DNA from: Kitasatospora sp. SolWspMP-SS2h
Lineage (GTDB): Bacteria; Actinomycetota; Actinomycetes; Streptomycetales; Streptomycetaceae
Length of the DNA stretch: 64,000 nt
Reading direction: 5' to 3'
Assembly: GCF_003259315.1 (NCBI RefSeq)
Contig: NZ_QLLT01000021.1
Span: forward strand, 62,001-126,000
In this document: positions 25,002-33,557 of the stretch, piece by piece
How the letters are laid out: every line of letters starts with the position of its first letter
Numbering within the stretch: position 1 is the first letter of the stretch
Position numbers and translations under genes: made by a program
Notes under the pieces: model-generated
The model's input: the letters and a program-made list of their open reading frames with translations, nothing else
Databases searched by the model: none
Told to the model about the DNA's origin: nothing

Positions 25002-26315
25002 CTAGACCTCGCCGCGCGCCATCCGGATCAGCCGGTCCAGCACCGTCCGCCCGCTGGTGCGCACGCCGTCGTGCTCCCACTCGTTGGTGACCCAGACCCG
25101 GGTACCGGCCACCGCGTCCGCCGTCTCCAGCGAATGCGCCGTGTCCACGTACATGTCGTCGTGGTACACCGCCGCGTACACCGGTACCTGGTTCGACGCC
25201 AGGCGCGGCAGGTCGTACAGGTCGGGCCAGTCGGTGCGCTCCGCCAGCAGCTGCGCCGTCTCGCGCAGCGGCCGCAGCGCCGGGTCGGTCTCGAACATCC
25301 AGGGGTGGATCATCTCGCCGGTCAGCAGCACCGGCCCGTCCCCGGCCAGCGCCGCCTCGGCGTCGAACTCGGAGAACTCCTCGCGCACCCGCTCCGCCGA
25401 CCAGCCGGTGGCCCCGGCGTCGACCGTGCGCTGCCCGTAGATCGACTCGTGCAGGACGGCGTACAGGGGGTTCTGGGCGAAGGACAGGTGCGACTGCGCC
25501 CCGGCCAGGAAGGTGTCGGAGAGCTCGGGCCCGTCCGCGCCCTCCACCCAGGCCTCCTCCAGCAGGTAGTGCAGGGCGTAGGAGCCCGAGCCGCCGCCCA
25601 GCAGGATGCCCAGCGCCTGGAACGCCCGGACGGTCAGCGTGCCCCCGTCGGGAAGGGGCGCGGGCCGCTCGACCAGGTGCGCCGCGATTCGCCGTACCGC
25701 CGCCACGTCCTGGGGGAAGCGCGCGTAATGACCGGCGTTCTTGCGGGCGACGCGGGGGTAGGCCGCGCGGTAGACCTCGTCCGCCGAGCGGCGCAGACCG
25801 GCCAGGCCGCCGGTCACGAAGGCCTCGCGCAGGTGCTCCGGGGCCAGCGAGAGGTACGTCAGGGTGCAGAAGCCGCCGAAGCTCTGCCCCAGCAGGCTCC
25901 ACCGGGCGTCGTCGCCGAGCAGCCGGCGGCGGATCAGTTCGGCGTCCCGGACGATCGAGTCGGCGCGGAAGTGCGCCAGGTACTCGGCCTGCTGCCGGGC
26001 GTCACCGCGCCGGGCCAGGGTCTGCCGGTTGGCGGGGGTGGAGCGGCCGGTGCCGCGCTGGTCCAGCAGCAGCACCCGGTAGTCGTCGAGCGCCCGGTCC
26101 AGCCAACCGTCCCGGCCCATCGGCCGGTTGGCCTTCCCACCGGGGCCGCCCTGCAGGTACAGCAGCCACGGCAGCTCGTCGTGCTCGCGTCCGGCGGCCA
26201 CCACCTCCCGGGCGTAGACCTCGATCGACTCACCGCCGGGGGCACTGTGGTCCAGCGGCACCCGGAAGACGTGGTCGGTGGTGACGATTCCGGGGATGCG
26301 GCTGAGGGAGGACAT
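25002..26315 (-). CDS. Alpha/beta hydrolase, prolyl aminopeptidase (S33)-like
   Basis: A 437-residue cytoplasmic serine peptidase-like hydrolase. The oxyanion region is QGGPGG (55-60, in place of HGGP), followed by DQRGTGRS (85-92) and the nucleophile elbow GQSFGG with Ser145. The likely catalytic His415 is in EHDGVRTSG near the C-terminus, after the strand VPVYAAVYHDDMYVD that may carry the Asp. It belongs to the proline iminopeptidase family releasing N-terminal proline. True substrate is unknown. The ATG at 26315 has AGGAG six bases upstream. It converges on the DUF4192 gene with only 37 bases between. Confidence 0.9.
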   Translation of the reverse strand: MSSLSRIPGIVTTDHVFRVPLDHSAPGGESIEVYAREVVAAGREHDELPWLLYLQGGPGGKANRPMGRDGWLDRALDDYRVLLLDQRGTGRSTPANRQTLARRGDARQQAEYLAHFRADSIVRDAELIRRRLLGDDARWSLLGQSFGGFCTLTYLSLAPEHLREAFVTGGLAGLRRSADEVYRAAYPRVARKNAGHYARFPQDVAAVRRIAAHLVERPAPLPDGGTLTVRAFQALGILLGGGSGSYALHYLLEEAWVEGADGPELSDTFLAGAQSHLSFAQNPLYAVLHESIYGQRTVDAGATGWSAERVREEFSEFDAEAALAGDGPVLLTGEMIHPWMFETDPALRPLRETAQLLAERTDWPDLYDLPRLASNQVPVYAAVYHDDMYVDTAHSLETADAVAGTRVWVTNEWEHDGVRTSGRTVLDRLIRMARGEV

Positions 26316-26870
26316 GCAACTCCTAGGTGCGAGCTGGTCACAGGCTGGTCGCGGCGCCGATCGCCGGGGTCACCGGTGCGTCCGCTGTCGTCCTCGCACC
26401 GTATCCTGACGGCGGAAAGGAGCCGCCGGGGGGCGTCCGCCGCATGCGGAGAACCTCGAACGGCACCACGACACAGCGGGCGCCCCGGGCGCCGGTCGCC
26501 GAGCGCCGAACCACCCTCGGCCCACGGCCGCCTCCGACCGGACGTCCGCCGGGCGGGCGTGACCTGGGGCAGGTGTGGTGCGTTCAATCTGCAGAACACC
26601 ACCACCCGAACCGGCACCTCCGGGTCCACCCCGGCCGGGCCGACCGCGTCGGGCACCGGCCACGCGTCGTTCGACCCGGCGCAGCCGGCTCCCGGGCGGC
26701 CCCGGCGTCCGGTCCGGGACACCACCCCGGCCGGGACGGAGCACCGGTGGTCCGGTCCGACCAGAGTCAGAGCCGCGTGTTCCGGCGGCAGAGCAGCACA
26801 GTCCGCGATCGAGCACGCTCGCGGCCGACCGGGCCCGCAGCCCTCGGCCGGTCGAGGGGAGGAGAACCCG
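26316..26870. other. 555-base gene-free region
   Basis: Separates the minus-strand hydrolase from the plus-strand debranching-type gene. Open frames cross it on both strands, but none has a supported start or domain content. Visible items are a TATCCT hexamer at 26402-26407, a GGCGG...CCGCC hairpin just after it and GTTC-N8-GAAC at 26582-26597. It probably holds two divergent promoters and a long leader. Confidence 0.55.
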
Positions 26871-29627
26871 GTGACCGACTCAAGGCCACCCCACGCAGCA
26901 CCCCAGTCGCTGCCCCCTGCCACCCCACCGGTCCCCGGTGCCGCCCCCGCGCCACCCGCCCGGCCGGCCGGCCCTCCGACTCCCCGCCAGGCCACACCCC
27001 CGTACGGCACCGGCATGCCCGGCGCTCCCGCCCCTGGGACGCCCGGAACCGGCCCGGTGGTTCCCGGCACCCCGGCCTACGGCACCCCCCTGCACGGCAC
27101 CCCGGCCTACGGGACGCCCTCGCACGGCGGCGTGCCCCCGCACGGCACGCCGCCGCCCGGACCGCCCTCGGGCGCCCCGCACCCGACAGCAGCCCACCCC
27201 TACGCGGCCCCGGCGGGCACGCCCCCGTACGGCACCCCCGCCGGTGGTGCGCCGTACGGGGGCGGCACCCCGCCGTACGGCACCGTGACGCGGCAGGCCC
27301 CGGGCCATCCAACGGCCGGACGGGGCGGGCCGGTCCCGCGCGCCGGCCAGCCGCCGGTCCCGGGCGGAGCGCCGGTGGGCCGGTCCGAGCAGGTGGCGGG
27401 CGCGCCCGCCGCCGGGGCGGCCCGGCAGCCCGGTCCGGCGGCGCCGCCCAGACCGCAGCCCTCCGCCGCGCACGACGTGCTGTGCGTCAACGCCCCCGGC
27501 ATGGCGTCATCCGGGCCGGACGGCCAGCTGCGGGGCCAGGGCCTGCACGGCTTCTTCCGGCACGGGGTGCGCACCCTGGCCCGGATGGAGCTGCGGCTGG
27601 GCGGCGTGGAGCCGCTCCCGCTCCAGGGCACCCTGACGTCCACGGCGGCGGCCCGGTTCGTCGGCTCGGTCCGGGTACCGGGCGACCTCGACCCGGACCC
27701 GGCGCTGACGGTCGAGCGGCTGCGGCACGCCGACGGCGCCGAGACGGTGACGGTCCGCAACACGGGTGCCCGCCCGGCCCGGCTCCCGCTGGAGATCGCG
27801 CTCGGCACCGACCTCGGCCTGCTCACCGACATCGCGGCGGGCCGCCGTTCGGCCGACCTGCCGGGCCAGGTCCAGTCGTCCGGCCTGCGCTGGGTCGGCC
27901 AGGGCCGGGCGGCCACCGTCAGCGCACGGCCCTCGCCGCACGCGGTGCTGGCCGGTGCGGGCGTGCTGCGCTGGGACTTGGAGATCCAGCCCGGCGCCCG
28001 CTGGTCGGTCGACCTCCGGGCCGAGCTGGAGACCCCGTCGACGGGCCGGCCGCCGACCGGGCGCGGCCCCGGGGTGCCGCTGCCCTGGTCCGAGCCCGAG
28101 GTCCGGGCCGACGACCGCCGGGCCGCCCGGCTGGTCTCCCGGGCCCTGGATTCGCTGGGCGGCCTGCTGCTCGCCGACGCGGACCGGCCCACCGACCTCT
28201 ACACCGCCTCGGGCGCGCCCTGGCGCTTCGGCCTCACCGCCGCCGACGCGCTCTGGGCCGCCAGGATGACCCTGCCGCTGGGTACCCGGCTCGCCGCCGG
28301 CACCCTGCGGGCGGTCGCCCGCCGTCAGCACCAGGCGGCCCCGCAGGCCGCCACCGCTCCCGCCGCTCCTGTTCCCGCCCCTGCGGCCCGACCGGCCGAC
28401 GCCGCTCCGGGGGACGGCGGGCCGGCCCCGGAGGGCGGTGCGGCCGGGCCGGTGCCGGGGAGCGCCCCGGGCCCGGTCGGCGGGCCGAACCCGCCCGGTG
28501 GCGAGGCCGGCGCGGCGGCCCAGGCGATGGACGGGGTGATCCCCGGTCCGCTGCGGCACGGCGGCCCCGAGCTGCCGGCCAGTTGCACCGCGACGGAGGC
28601 GACCCTGCTGTTCGTCACGGTGCTGGCGGAAGCCTGGCGCTGGGGCATGCCCCGGGCCGAGGTCGCCGAACTACTGCCGGCGGCGGAGCGGGCCCTCGGC
28701 GCGCTGCGGTCCGCGGTGGTGGAGGGTCCGGACGGCCCGGTCGGGTTCGTCGCCGACTTCGGGCGCCCGGCGGAGGAGCGCGCCGCGCGCCCCGGCCCGG
28801 CCAGGTGCGAGGTCCAGGCGCAGGCCCACCGGGCGGCCCTCCAGGGCGCGGACCTGCTCGACGCCTTCGACCGGCCGGGCGCGGCCCAATGGCGTTCCTG
28901 GGCAGCCGAGTTGCGGGAACGGTTCCGGGAGCGGTTCTGGATCGACGACCTGTCCGGCGGCCGTCCGGCAGCCGCCCTGCTGGCCCCGGACCGGCCGGTG
29001 CCGGCCGTCGCCTCCACCCTGGTCCACCTCTTCGACCTGGGCCTGGCCGCCGAGGGCGAACTGCACGAAGGCCTGCTCGACCGCGAGCAGACCAGGCTGC
29101 TGGCCCAGCGCCTGGTGGCCCCGGAGTTCGACTGCGGCTGGGGCCTGCGCACCCTGAGCGCGAAGTCCCCCCGGTTCAACCCGCTCGGCCACCGCAGCGG
29201 CGCGGTGCGGGTCCAGGAGACCGCGCTCGCGGTGAGCGGGCTGGTGGACGCCGGGTTCGAGCGGGAGGCCGAAATCCTGCTGGAGGGCCTGCTGGAGGCG
29301 TCCGCGCACTTCGAGGGCCGCCTGCCGGAGATGTACGCCGGTGAGCAGAAGGTCGCCGACTGCCCACCCGTCCCGCACCCGGCGGCCTGCCGCCCGGCCG
29401 CGGTCTCCGCGGCGGCCGCCGTGCACCTGGTCCTCTCGCTGGCGGGCGTCCGGCCCGACGTCCCGTCCGGGCGGGTGGCCACCCGCCCGGCGAGCACCGC
29501 CCCCCTGGGCGCACTGGAACTGACCGGCCTGCGGGTGGCCGGCGAGCCGTTCTCGGTCCGGGTCAGCCGGATCGGCGTCGCGGTCGTGGAGGAGGCGCCG
29601 TCGTTCCTGCAACTCGCCGCCGGCTGA
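26871..29627 (+). CDS. Glycogen-debranching N-terminal domain / amylo-glucosidase-like protein
   Basis: A 918-residue protein. Residues 1-200 are a disordered Pro/Gly/Thr-rich region with repeated YGTP/HGTP units. From about 203 (HDVLCVNAPGMASSGPDGQL) a glycogen-debranching N-terminal domain appears, with GLHGFFRHGVRTLARMEL. The GH-like toroid follows (LYTASGAPWRFGLTAADALWAARM near 443-466) but is interrupted at about 485-555 by a second Pro/Ala/Gly-rich insertion before resuming to the C-terminus. The typical role is hydrolysis of alpha-1,6 branches of glycogen or trehalose-type storage glycans. The insertion makes activity uncertain. The GTG at 26871 has GAGGGGAGGAG upstream. Confidence 0.85.
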   Translation: MTDSRPPHAAPQSLPPATPPVPGAAPAPPARPAGPPTPRQATPPYGTGMPGAPAPGTPGTGPVVPGTPAYGTPLHGTPAYGTPSHGGVPPHGTPPPGPPSGAPHPTAAHPYAAPAGTPPYGTPAGGAPYGGGTPPYGTVTRQAPGHPTAGRGGPVPRAGQPPVPGGAPVGRSEQVAGAPAAGAARQPGPAAPPRPQPSAAHDVLCVNAPGMASSGPDGQLRGQGLHGFFRHGVRTLARMELRLGGVEPLPLQGTLTSTAAARFVGSVRVPGDLDPDPALTVERLRHADGAETVTVRNTGARPARLPLEIALGTDLGLLTDIAAGRRSADLPGQVQSSGLRWVGQGRAATVSARPSPHAVLAGAGVLRWDLEIQPGARWSVDLRAELETPSTGRPPTGRGPGVPLPWSEPEVRADDRRAARLVSRALDSLGGLLLADADRPTDLYTASGAPWRFGLTAADALWAARMTLPLGTRLAAGTLRAVARRQHQAAPQAATAPAAPVPAPAARPADAAPGDGGPAPEGGAAGPVPGSAPGPVGGPNPPGGEAGAAAQAMDGVIPGPLRHGGPELPASCTATEATLLFVTVLAEAWRWGMPRAEVAELLPAAERALGALRSAVVEGPDGPVGFVADFGRPAEERAARPGPARCEVQAQAHRAALQGADLLDAFDRPGAAQWRSWAAELRERFRERFWIDDLSGGRPAAALLAPDRPVPAVASTLVHLFDLGLAAEGELHEGLLDREQTRLLAQRLVAPEFDCGWGLRTLSAKSPRFNPLGHRSGAVRVQETALAVSGLVDAGFEREAEILLEGLLEASAHFEGRLPEMYAGEQKVADCPPVPHPAACRPAAVSAAAAVHLVLSLAGVRPDVPSGRVATRPASTAPLGALELTGLRVAGEPFSVRVSRIGVAVVEEAPSFLQLAAG

Positions 29628-29683
29628 GCGCTCCACCGCGACGGGGTGGGGCGAAGGGAGGGGAAAGGCGCCGTGGTCTGTGA

Positions 29684-29705
29684 TTATCGTCAGAGAGACG
29701 ACTAA
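29684..29705. promoter_or_regulatory. Operator/promoter of the Nudix regulator
   Basis: TTATCGTC-N5-GACGACTAA is an imperfect inverted repeat immediately upstream of the Nudix gene. It overlaps a -10-like TAAGAT at 29703-29708, placing the transcription start at or beside the ATG (leaderless). It is the expected position for NrtR autoregulation. Confidence 0.6.
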
Positions 29706-29715
29706 GATCGACGCC

Positions 29716-30474
29716 ATGTCGCGTTATGACCCGTCGGCCTTCCCCCCGTTCGCAGTCACGGTTGACCTCGTGGTGCTGACGGTGCGCGACCATGAGCTGT
29801 GCGCCCTGCTGGTGAAGCGCGGCGAGGCGCCGTTCAAGGAGTACTGGGCGCTGCCCGGCGGCTTCGTGCGGCTGGACGAGGGCCTGGCCGAGGCGGCGTC
29901 CCGCGAGCTGGCGGAGGAGACCGGGCTGCGGGCGCAGTCCCTGCCGGGCAGCCTCCCCGGCGGACAGACCCCCGCGGGCGCGCACCTGGAGCAGCTCGCC
30001 ACCTACGGGCACCCGCAGCGGGACCCGCGGATGCGGGTGGTGAGCGTCGCCTACCTGGTCCTCGCCCCGGACCTCCCCTCGCCGCGCGCGGGCGGCGACG
30101 CCAGCAGCGCCCGGTGGGCGCCGGTGAGCGAACTGCTCGGCGAGGAGCGCAACGACGGCGTGCTGCTCGCGTTCGACCACGGCCAGATCCTGACGGACGG
30201 GGTGGAGCGGGCCCGCTCCAAGATCGAGTACTCCTCGCTGGCCACCGCCTTCTGCCCCCCGGAGTTCACCGTCGGCGAGCTGCGCCGGGTCTACGAGGCG
30301 GTCTGGGGCGTGGTGCTCGACCCGCGCAACTTCCACCGCAAGGTGACCGGTACCCCGGGCTTCCTGCTGCCCTCCGGCGGCACCACGACCCGTCAGGGCG
30401 GCCGTCCCGCCCAGCTGTTCACCGCCGGCGGCGCCACCGTCCTCAACCCCCCGATGCTGCGCCCCGAGTCCTGA
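29716..30474 (+). CDS. NrtR-like Nudix hydrolase/transcriptional regulator
   Basis: A 252-residue protein with an N-terminal Nudix domain and a C-terminal winged helix, the architecture of NrtR-type regulators of NAD or pentose metabolism that respond to ADP-ribose. The Nudix box, residues 49-71 (GFVRLDEGLAEAASRELAEETGL), has all key residues: G49, E55, R63, E67 and E68. Hydrolase activity is therefore plausible, whereas many NrtR regulators have lost it. The winged helix lies at about 165-230 (EFTVGELRRVYEAVWG). The ATG at 29716 has no ribosome site. The target operon is not visible nearby, and neighbours are a debranching-type gene and an ABC exporter. Confidence 0.87.
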   Translation: MSRYDPSAFPPFAVTVDLVVLTVRDHELCALLVKRGEAPFKEYWALPGGFVRLDEGLAEAASRELAEETGLRAQSLPGSLPGGQTPAGAHLEQLATYGHPQRDPRMRVVSVAYLVLAPDLPSPRAGGDASSARWAPVSELLGEERNDGVLLAFDHGQILTDGVERARSKIEYSSLATAFCPPEFTVGELRRVYEAVWGVVLDPRNFHRKVTGTPGFLLPSGGTTTRQGGRPAQLFTAGGATVLNPPMLRPES

Positions 30475-30747
30475 CCCGCGCTCCCCGGAGCCGGTGGCGG
30501 GGGCGCTCGCTGATCGACGCGGTGCGACCGGTGCCGGTGTCGAAACCGTTGCTGCCGACGGGTGGTGACGGACCGTGAGGAAAGCGTCAGCCCGGCGGGA
30601 GGGCTGTCCCCTGTACGGGTGAGGTCGGCGCTAACACCGCCCACGACCCATCCGGAATGCCTGGTTTCACCGCTTCCGCGGCCTACTGTGCAGGCTCGGG
30701 CCAGGTGGACATCCCCGGTCTGTCGGCGGGCGAGGGAGCGGGCGGCG

Positions 30748-32511
30748 ATGATCCAGATCACCGGACTGACCAAGGCGTACCGGCGGGGGCGTCCTCCCGC
30801 GGTGCTGGACCTGACCTTCGACGCCCGTCCCGGGATGGTCACCGCGCTGCTCGGGGACGAGGGCGCGGGCAAGTCGACCGTGCTCCGGCTGATGGTGGGG
30901 CTGGAACGAGGCCACGGTCTCACCCTGTTCGACGGCCGGACGTACCGGCGGATCCGGCACCCGGAGCGGGAGATCGGCGTCCTGCTGCCCTCCGGCCGCC
31001 CGGAGGCCGGGCACCCGGGGCAGCGGGCCCGGTCCCACCTGCGGATGCTGGCCGGTGCGATCGGCGTCCCGGCGCGCCGCGCCGACGACCTGCTGGAGCA
31101 GACCCGGCTCGCCGCTGTCGCCGGCCACCGGATCGGCACCTTCTCGCCCGGTATGCACCGCCGCCTCGCGTTGGCCGCGGCCCTGCTCGGAAACCCCTCG
31201 ACGCTGCTGCTGGACGCCCCCACCGAAGGCCTGTCCCCGAACGGCGAGGAGTGGTTCGGGGCCTTCCTGCGCTCCTTCGCGCTCTCGGGCGGCACCGTGC
31301 TGACGACCACCCGCTCCCCGGAGCAGGCCGCCGCCCTCGCCGACCGCGTGGTCACCCTGGACGCGGGCCGACTGGCCGCCGACCAGCCGGTGGTGGAGTT
31401 CCGCCGCACCAGGCTGCACCCCGAAGTCCTGGTCCGGGGCCCGCAGATGGCCCGCCTCGCGGACCTGCTGGTCGCCCAGGGCGGCCAGGTCCGGCGGGAC
31501 GGCGGCGCCGGTCTCGCGGTGAGCGGCATCGACCGCACCGAGGTCGGCGAACTCGCCTACCGCAACGGCATCCTGCTGCACGAGCTGGCCGACCGGGTGG
31601 TGCGGCGCCCGGTCTCCTACCCCTCCGCCCTGCCGAGCGGTTCGGGCCGCTCCGGCCAGGTGTCGGTCCGGACGGTCCGCCAGGACGCGGCCCCCGAGGG
31701 GAAGGGCCGTCAGGACGCGGGCGAGCAGCCGTGGCCCGACCGCGCCGGACAGCCCGTCGCGGCCGGCTCCGACGAGCATCGGCCCGCGGCCGTCGGCCGC
31801 CCCGCCGGGCCGGAGTCCGAGCGCCCGCTCGACCACCGCGGCCTACAGGCCGGCCGTTGGGCCGCGGCCGCCCTCGCGCCGAACCCGCCGGCTCGGGGAA
31901 AGGGAGCGGGCGCGGCCGAGGGCAAGGGCGGGGGAGAAGGGCGCGGGCCGGAGTCGGCTCAGGTCCCGGTGCAGGACCACGCCGTGTCCGTGCCCGCGCC
32001 GACCGCCCCCGTTCAGGCGTCGCCGGCCCCCGGCGTCGACCTGACCAGGCGGACGCCCCGCGGCGCCTCCGCGCTCGGCCGGTCGGCGCGGACGCCGGGG
32101 ACGGAGCGGACGCCGGGAACGGCTCGGGAGACGGAACGCGTGGTGGTGGGGCCGGTGGCGGGCCCCGCCGCGATCGACACCGAGCACCTGGCCGCCAACC
32201 CGACCGACGCGGAGCTGCTGACTCCCGCCCGGATCGGGGGAGTCGACCCCCACCCCGCCGACCCCGTCCGCCCCTTCCCGGGACGCCCCTGGTCGGCCGA
32301 CGCCACCGAACTGCGCCCGGCCGGGCGAGGCGAACCGACCGGGCGAGGCGAACCGGTCGAACGGGCAGAACGGACAGAACGAGCCGAACGGGTCGAACCC
32401 GCCGGGCGGCCGCAGGAGTCGGGGGAGGTCCGGCCGGGCGGAACGGGTGCGGTGGACCCGCGAGGGGCGGTGCGGCGGAGTGCCGTCGGCGACGAGAACG
32501 GGAGTGAGTGA
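30748..32511 (+). CDS. ABC transporter ATP-binding protein, degenerate, long tail
   Basis: A 587-residue protein whose first 215 residues are an ABC ATPase of the ABC-2 exporter class. Walker A (GDEGAGKST, 36-44) is intact. The signature LSGGQ is FSPGMH (132-137), the Walker B aspartate D156 is followed by Ala157 instead of the catalytic Glu, and the H-loop histidine is missing (TTTRS, 186-190). The last 300 residues are an Arg/Pro/Glu/Ala-rich disordered tail, with RAERTERAERVE-like repeats near the end, that is unusual for this family. The ATG at 30748 has GAGGGAG upstream and a TACTGT -10-like hexamer lies at 30684-30689. It overlaps the permease gene by four bases. Nucleotide binding is likely, hydrolysis doubtful. 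Confidence 0.85.
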   Translation: MIQITGLTKAYRRGRPPAVLDLTFDARPGMVTALLGDEGAGKSTVLRLMVGLERGHGLTLFDGRTYRRIRHPEREIGVLLPSGRPEAGHPGQRARSHLRMLAGAIGVPARRADDLLEQTRLAAVAGHRIGTFSPGMHRRLALAAALLGNPSTLLLDAPTEGLSPNGEEWFGAFLRSFALSGGTVLTTTRSPEQAAALADRVVTLDAGRLAADQPVVEFRRTRLHPEVLVRGPQMARLADLLVAQGGQVRRDGGAGLAVSGIDRTEVGELAYRNGILLHELADRVVRRPVSYPSALPSGSGRSGQVSVRTVRQDAAPEGKGRQDAGEQPWPDRAGQPVAAGSDEHRPAAVGRPAGPESERPLDHRGLQAGRWAAAALAPNPPARGKGAGAAEGKGGGEGRGPESAQVPVQDHAVSVPAPTAPVQASPAPGVDLTRRTPRGASALGRSARTPGTERTPGTARETERVVVGPVAGPAAIDTEHLAANPTDAELLTPARIGGVDPHPADPVRPFPGRPWSADATELRPAGRGEPTGRGEPVERAERTERAERVEPAGRPQESGEVRPGGTGAVDPRGAVRRSAVGDENGSE

Positions 32512-33311
32512 CCGTGCGAGTGGTGGCGAGTGAGGTACGTCGGCTGCGCGGGGTGCGCTCCACGTGGGTGGTGGTCGTGGGGGCGCTGCTGGTGAACGCG
32601 GCGGTGGCGGCGTTCTCGGCGCACCGGCTGCCCGCCGGGGAGTTGGCGGTGCCGGACGCGGTGCGGTCGGTCGCGGCGGTGGTGCCGGTCCTGCCGCTGC
32701 CGCTGACCGCGCTCGCGGCGGCGGTGCTCGGCGCGCTGTCCTACGGCAACGAGGCGCGCTGGCCCGGCCTGTCCGCCTCGCGGGTCACCCTGGGGCGCCG
32801 ACTGGGTGCCCTGCTCGCGAAGTCGCTGGTGGTGGGCGCGGCAGCGGTCCTGCTGGCGGTGGTCGCTCTCGGGGTGAACGTCCTCGCGGCGCGGCTCGCG
32901 CTGCCCGGCGGAGTGGACGCGTCGGAAGTGCTCGACCTGTCGGGCCCGTTCGCGGCGGGCGGGGTCGGCCGCCCGCTGGCGGCGTTCGTGGTGCTGGCGG
33001 TGGCGGGCGGTTGGGCCGGTCTGCTGATCACCTCGCTGGTGCGCAGCGCCGTCGTCGGCGTCCTGCTGACCGGCGCGCTGCCCGCCCTGCTGGAGCCCAC
33101 CACCGGTCTGCTGCTGCACCGCACGGGCCGCAACTGGCCGGTCTGGGTACGGGAGTTGATGCCCTTCCAGTACGGCCTGGACTGGGTCCGCGACGCCGCC
33201 GACCGGACCGCCGGCGCGCTGGACGGCGTGGTGGTCGCCGCACTGCTGGCCCCGGCCGCCCTGTTGGTGCTGGTGGCAGTGCTGGCGCAACTGCGCCGCC
33301 GGAGCCTCTGA
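32508..33311 (+). CDS. ABC-2 type membrane permease
   Basis: A 267-residue membrane protein with about six hydrophobic segments, near residues 20-36, 54-80, 100-128, 150-175, 178-195 and 235-260. It partners the preceding ATPase. The GTG at 32508 overlaps that gene's stop (GTGA). A GTG at 32514 is better spaced from GGAG and equally possible. Substrate unknown. From memory, a similar transporter pair precedes whiH in other Streptomyces genomes. Confidence 0.85.
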   Translation: MTVRVVASEVRRLRGVRSTWVVVVGALLVNAAVAAFSAHRLPAGELAVPDAVRSVAAVVPVLPLPLTALAAAVLGALSYGNEARWPGLSASRVTLGRRLGALLAKSLVVGAAAVLLAVVALGVNVLAARLALPGGVDASEVLDLSGPFAAGGVGRPLAAFVVLAVAGGWAGLLITSLVRSAVVGVLLTGALPALLEPTTGLLLHRTGRNWPVWVRELMPFQYGLDWVRDAADRTAGALDGVVVAALLAPAALLVLVAVLAQLRRRSL

Positions 33312-33456
33312 CCAGGCACCTGTCCGGCCCGCGCCACCAGGAGAGCGCGGGTAGAACCCGGGGGAGCGCCGGCGGAAGGAGCCCTGACGGTGTGACAGCC
33401 GGGGCGGGGGTGACGCAGGGGAAATCCGTGCCCGATGACCGGTATGCGCATTTCCG

Positions 33457-33493
33457 GCTGATAAGAAGTCAATTATCCAGACACGGCCGATCA
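33457..33493 (+). promoter_or_regulatory. Candidate sigma-WhiG-type promoter elements for whiH
   Basis: GCTGATAA at 33457-33464 and GCCGATCA at 33486-33493 each match the WhiG -10 consensus GCCGATAA at 7 of 8 positions, 94 and 65 bases upstream of the whiH start. A convincing TAAA -35 at 15-16 bases is not seen for either, so this is tentative. whiH is WhiG-dependent in S. coelicolor. Confidence 0.35.
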
Positions 33494-33557
33494 CCCTTTC
33501 GTGTGCTTTTCACGAGAATGCTCAAGGCGACTCCGCCGATCGCCGACAAAGGATGGC

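Noticed and set aside
26444..26870. Possible small gene from ATG 26444
   Set aside because: No ribosome site, Pro/Arg-rich shadow composition, and its frame merely continues into the debranching gene in another phase.
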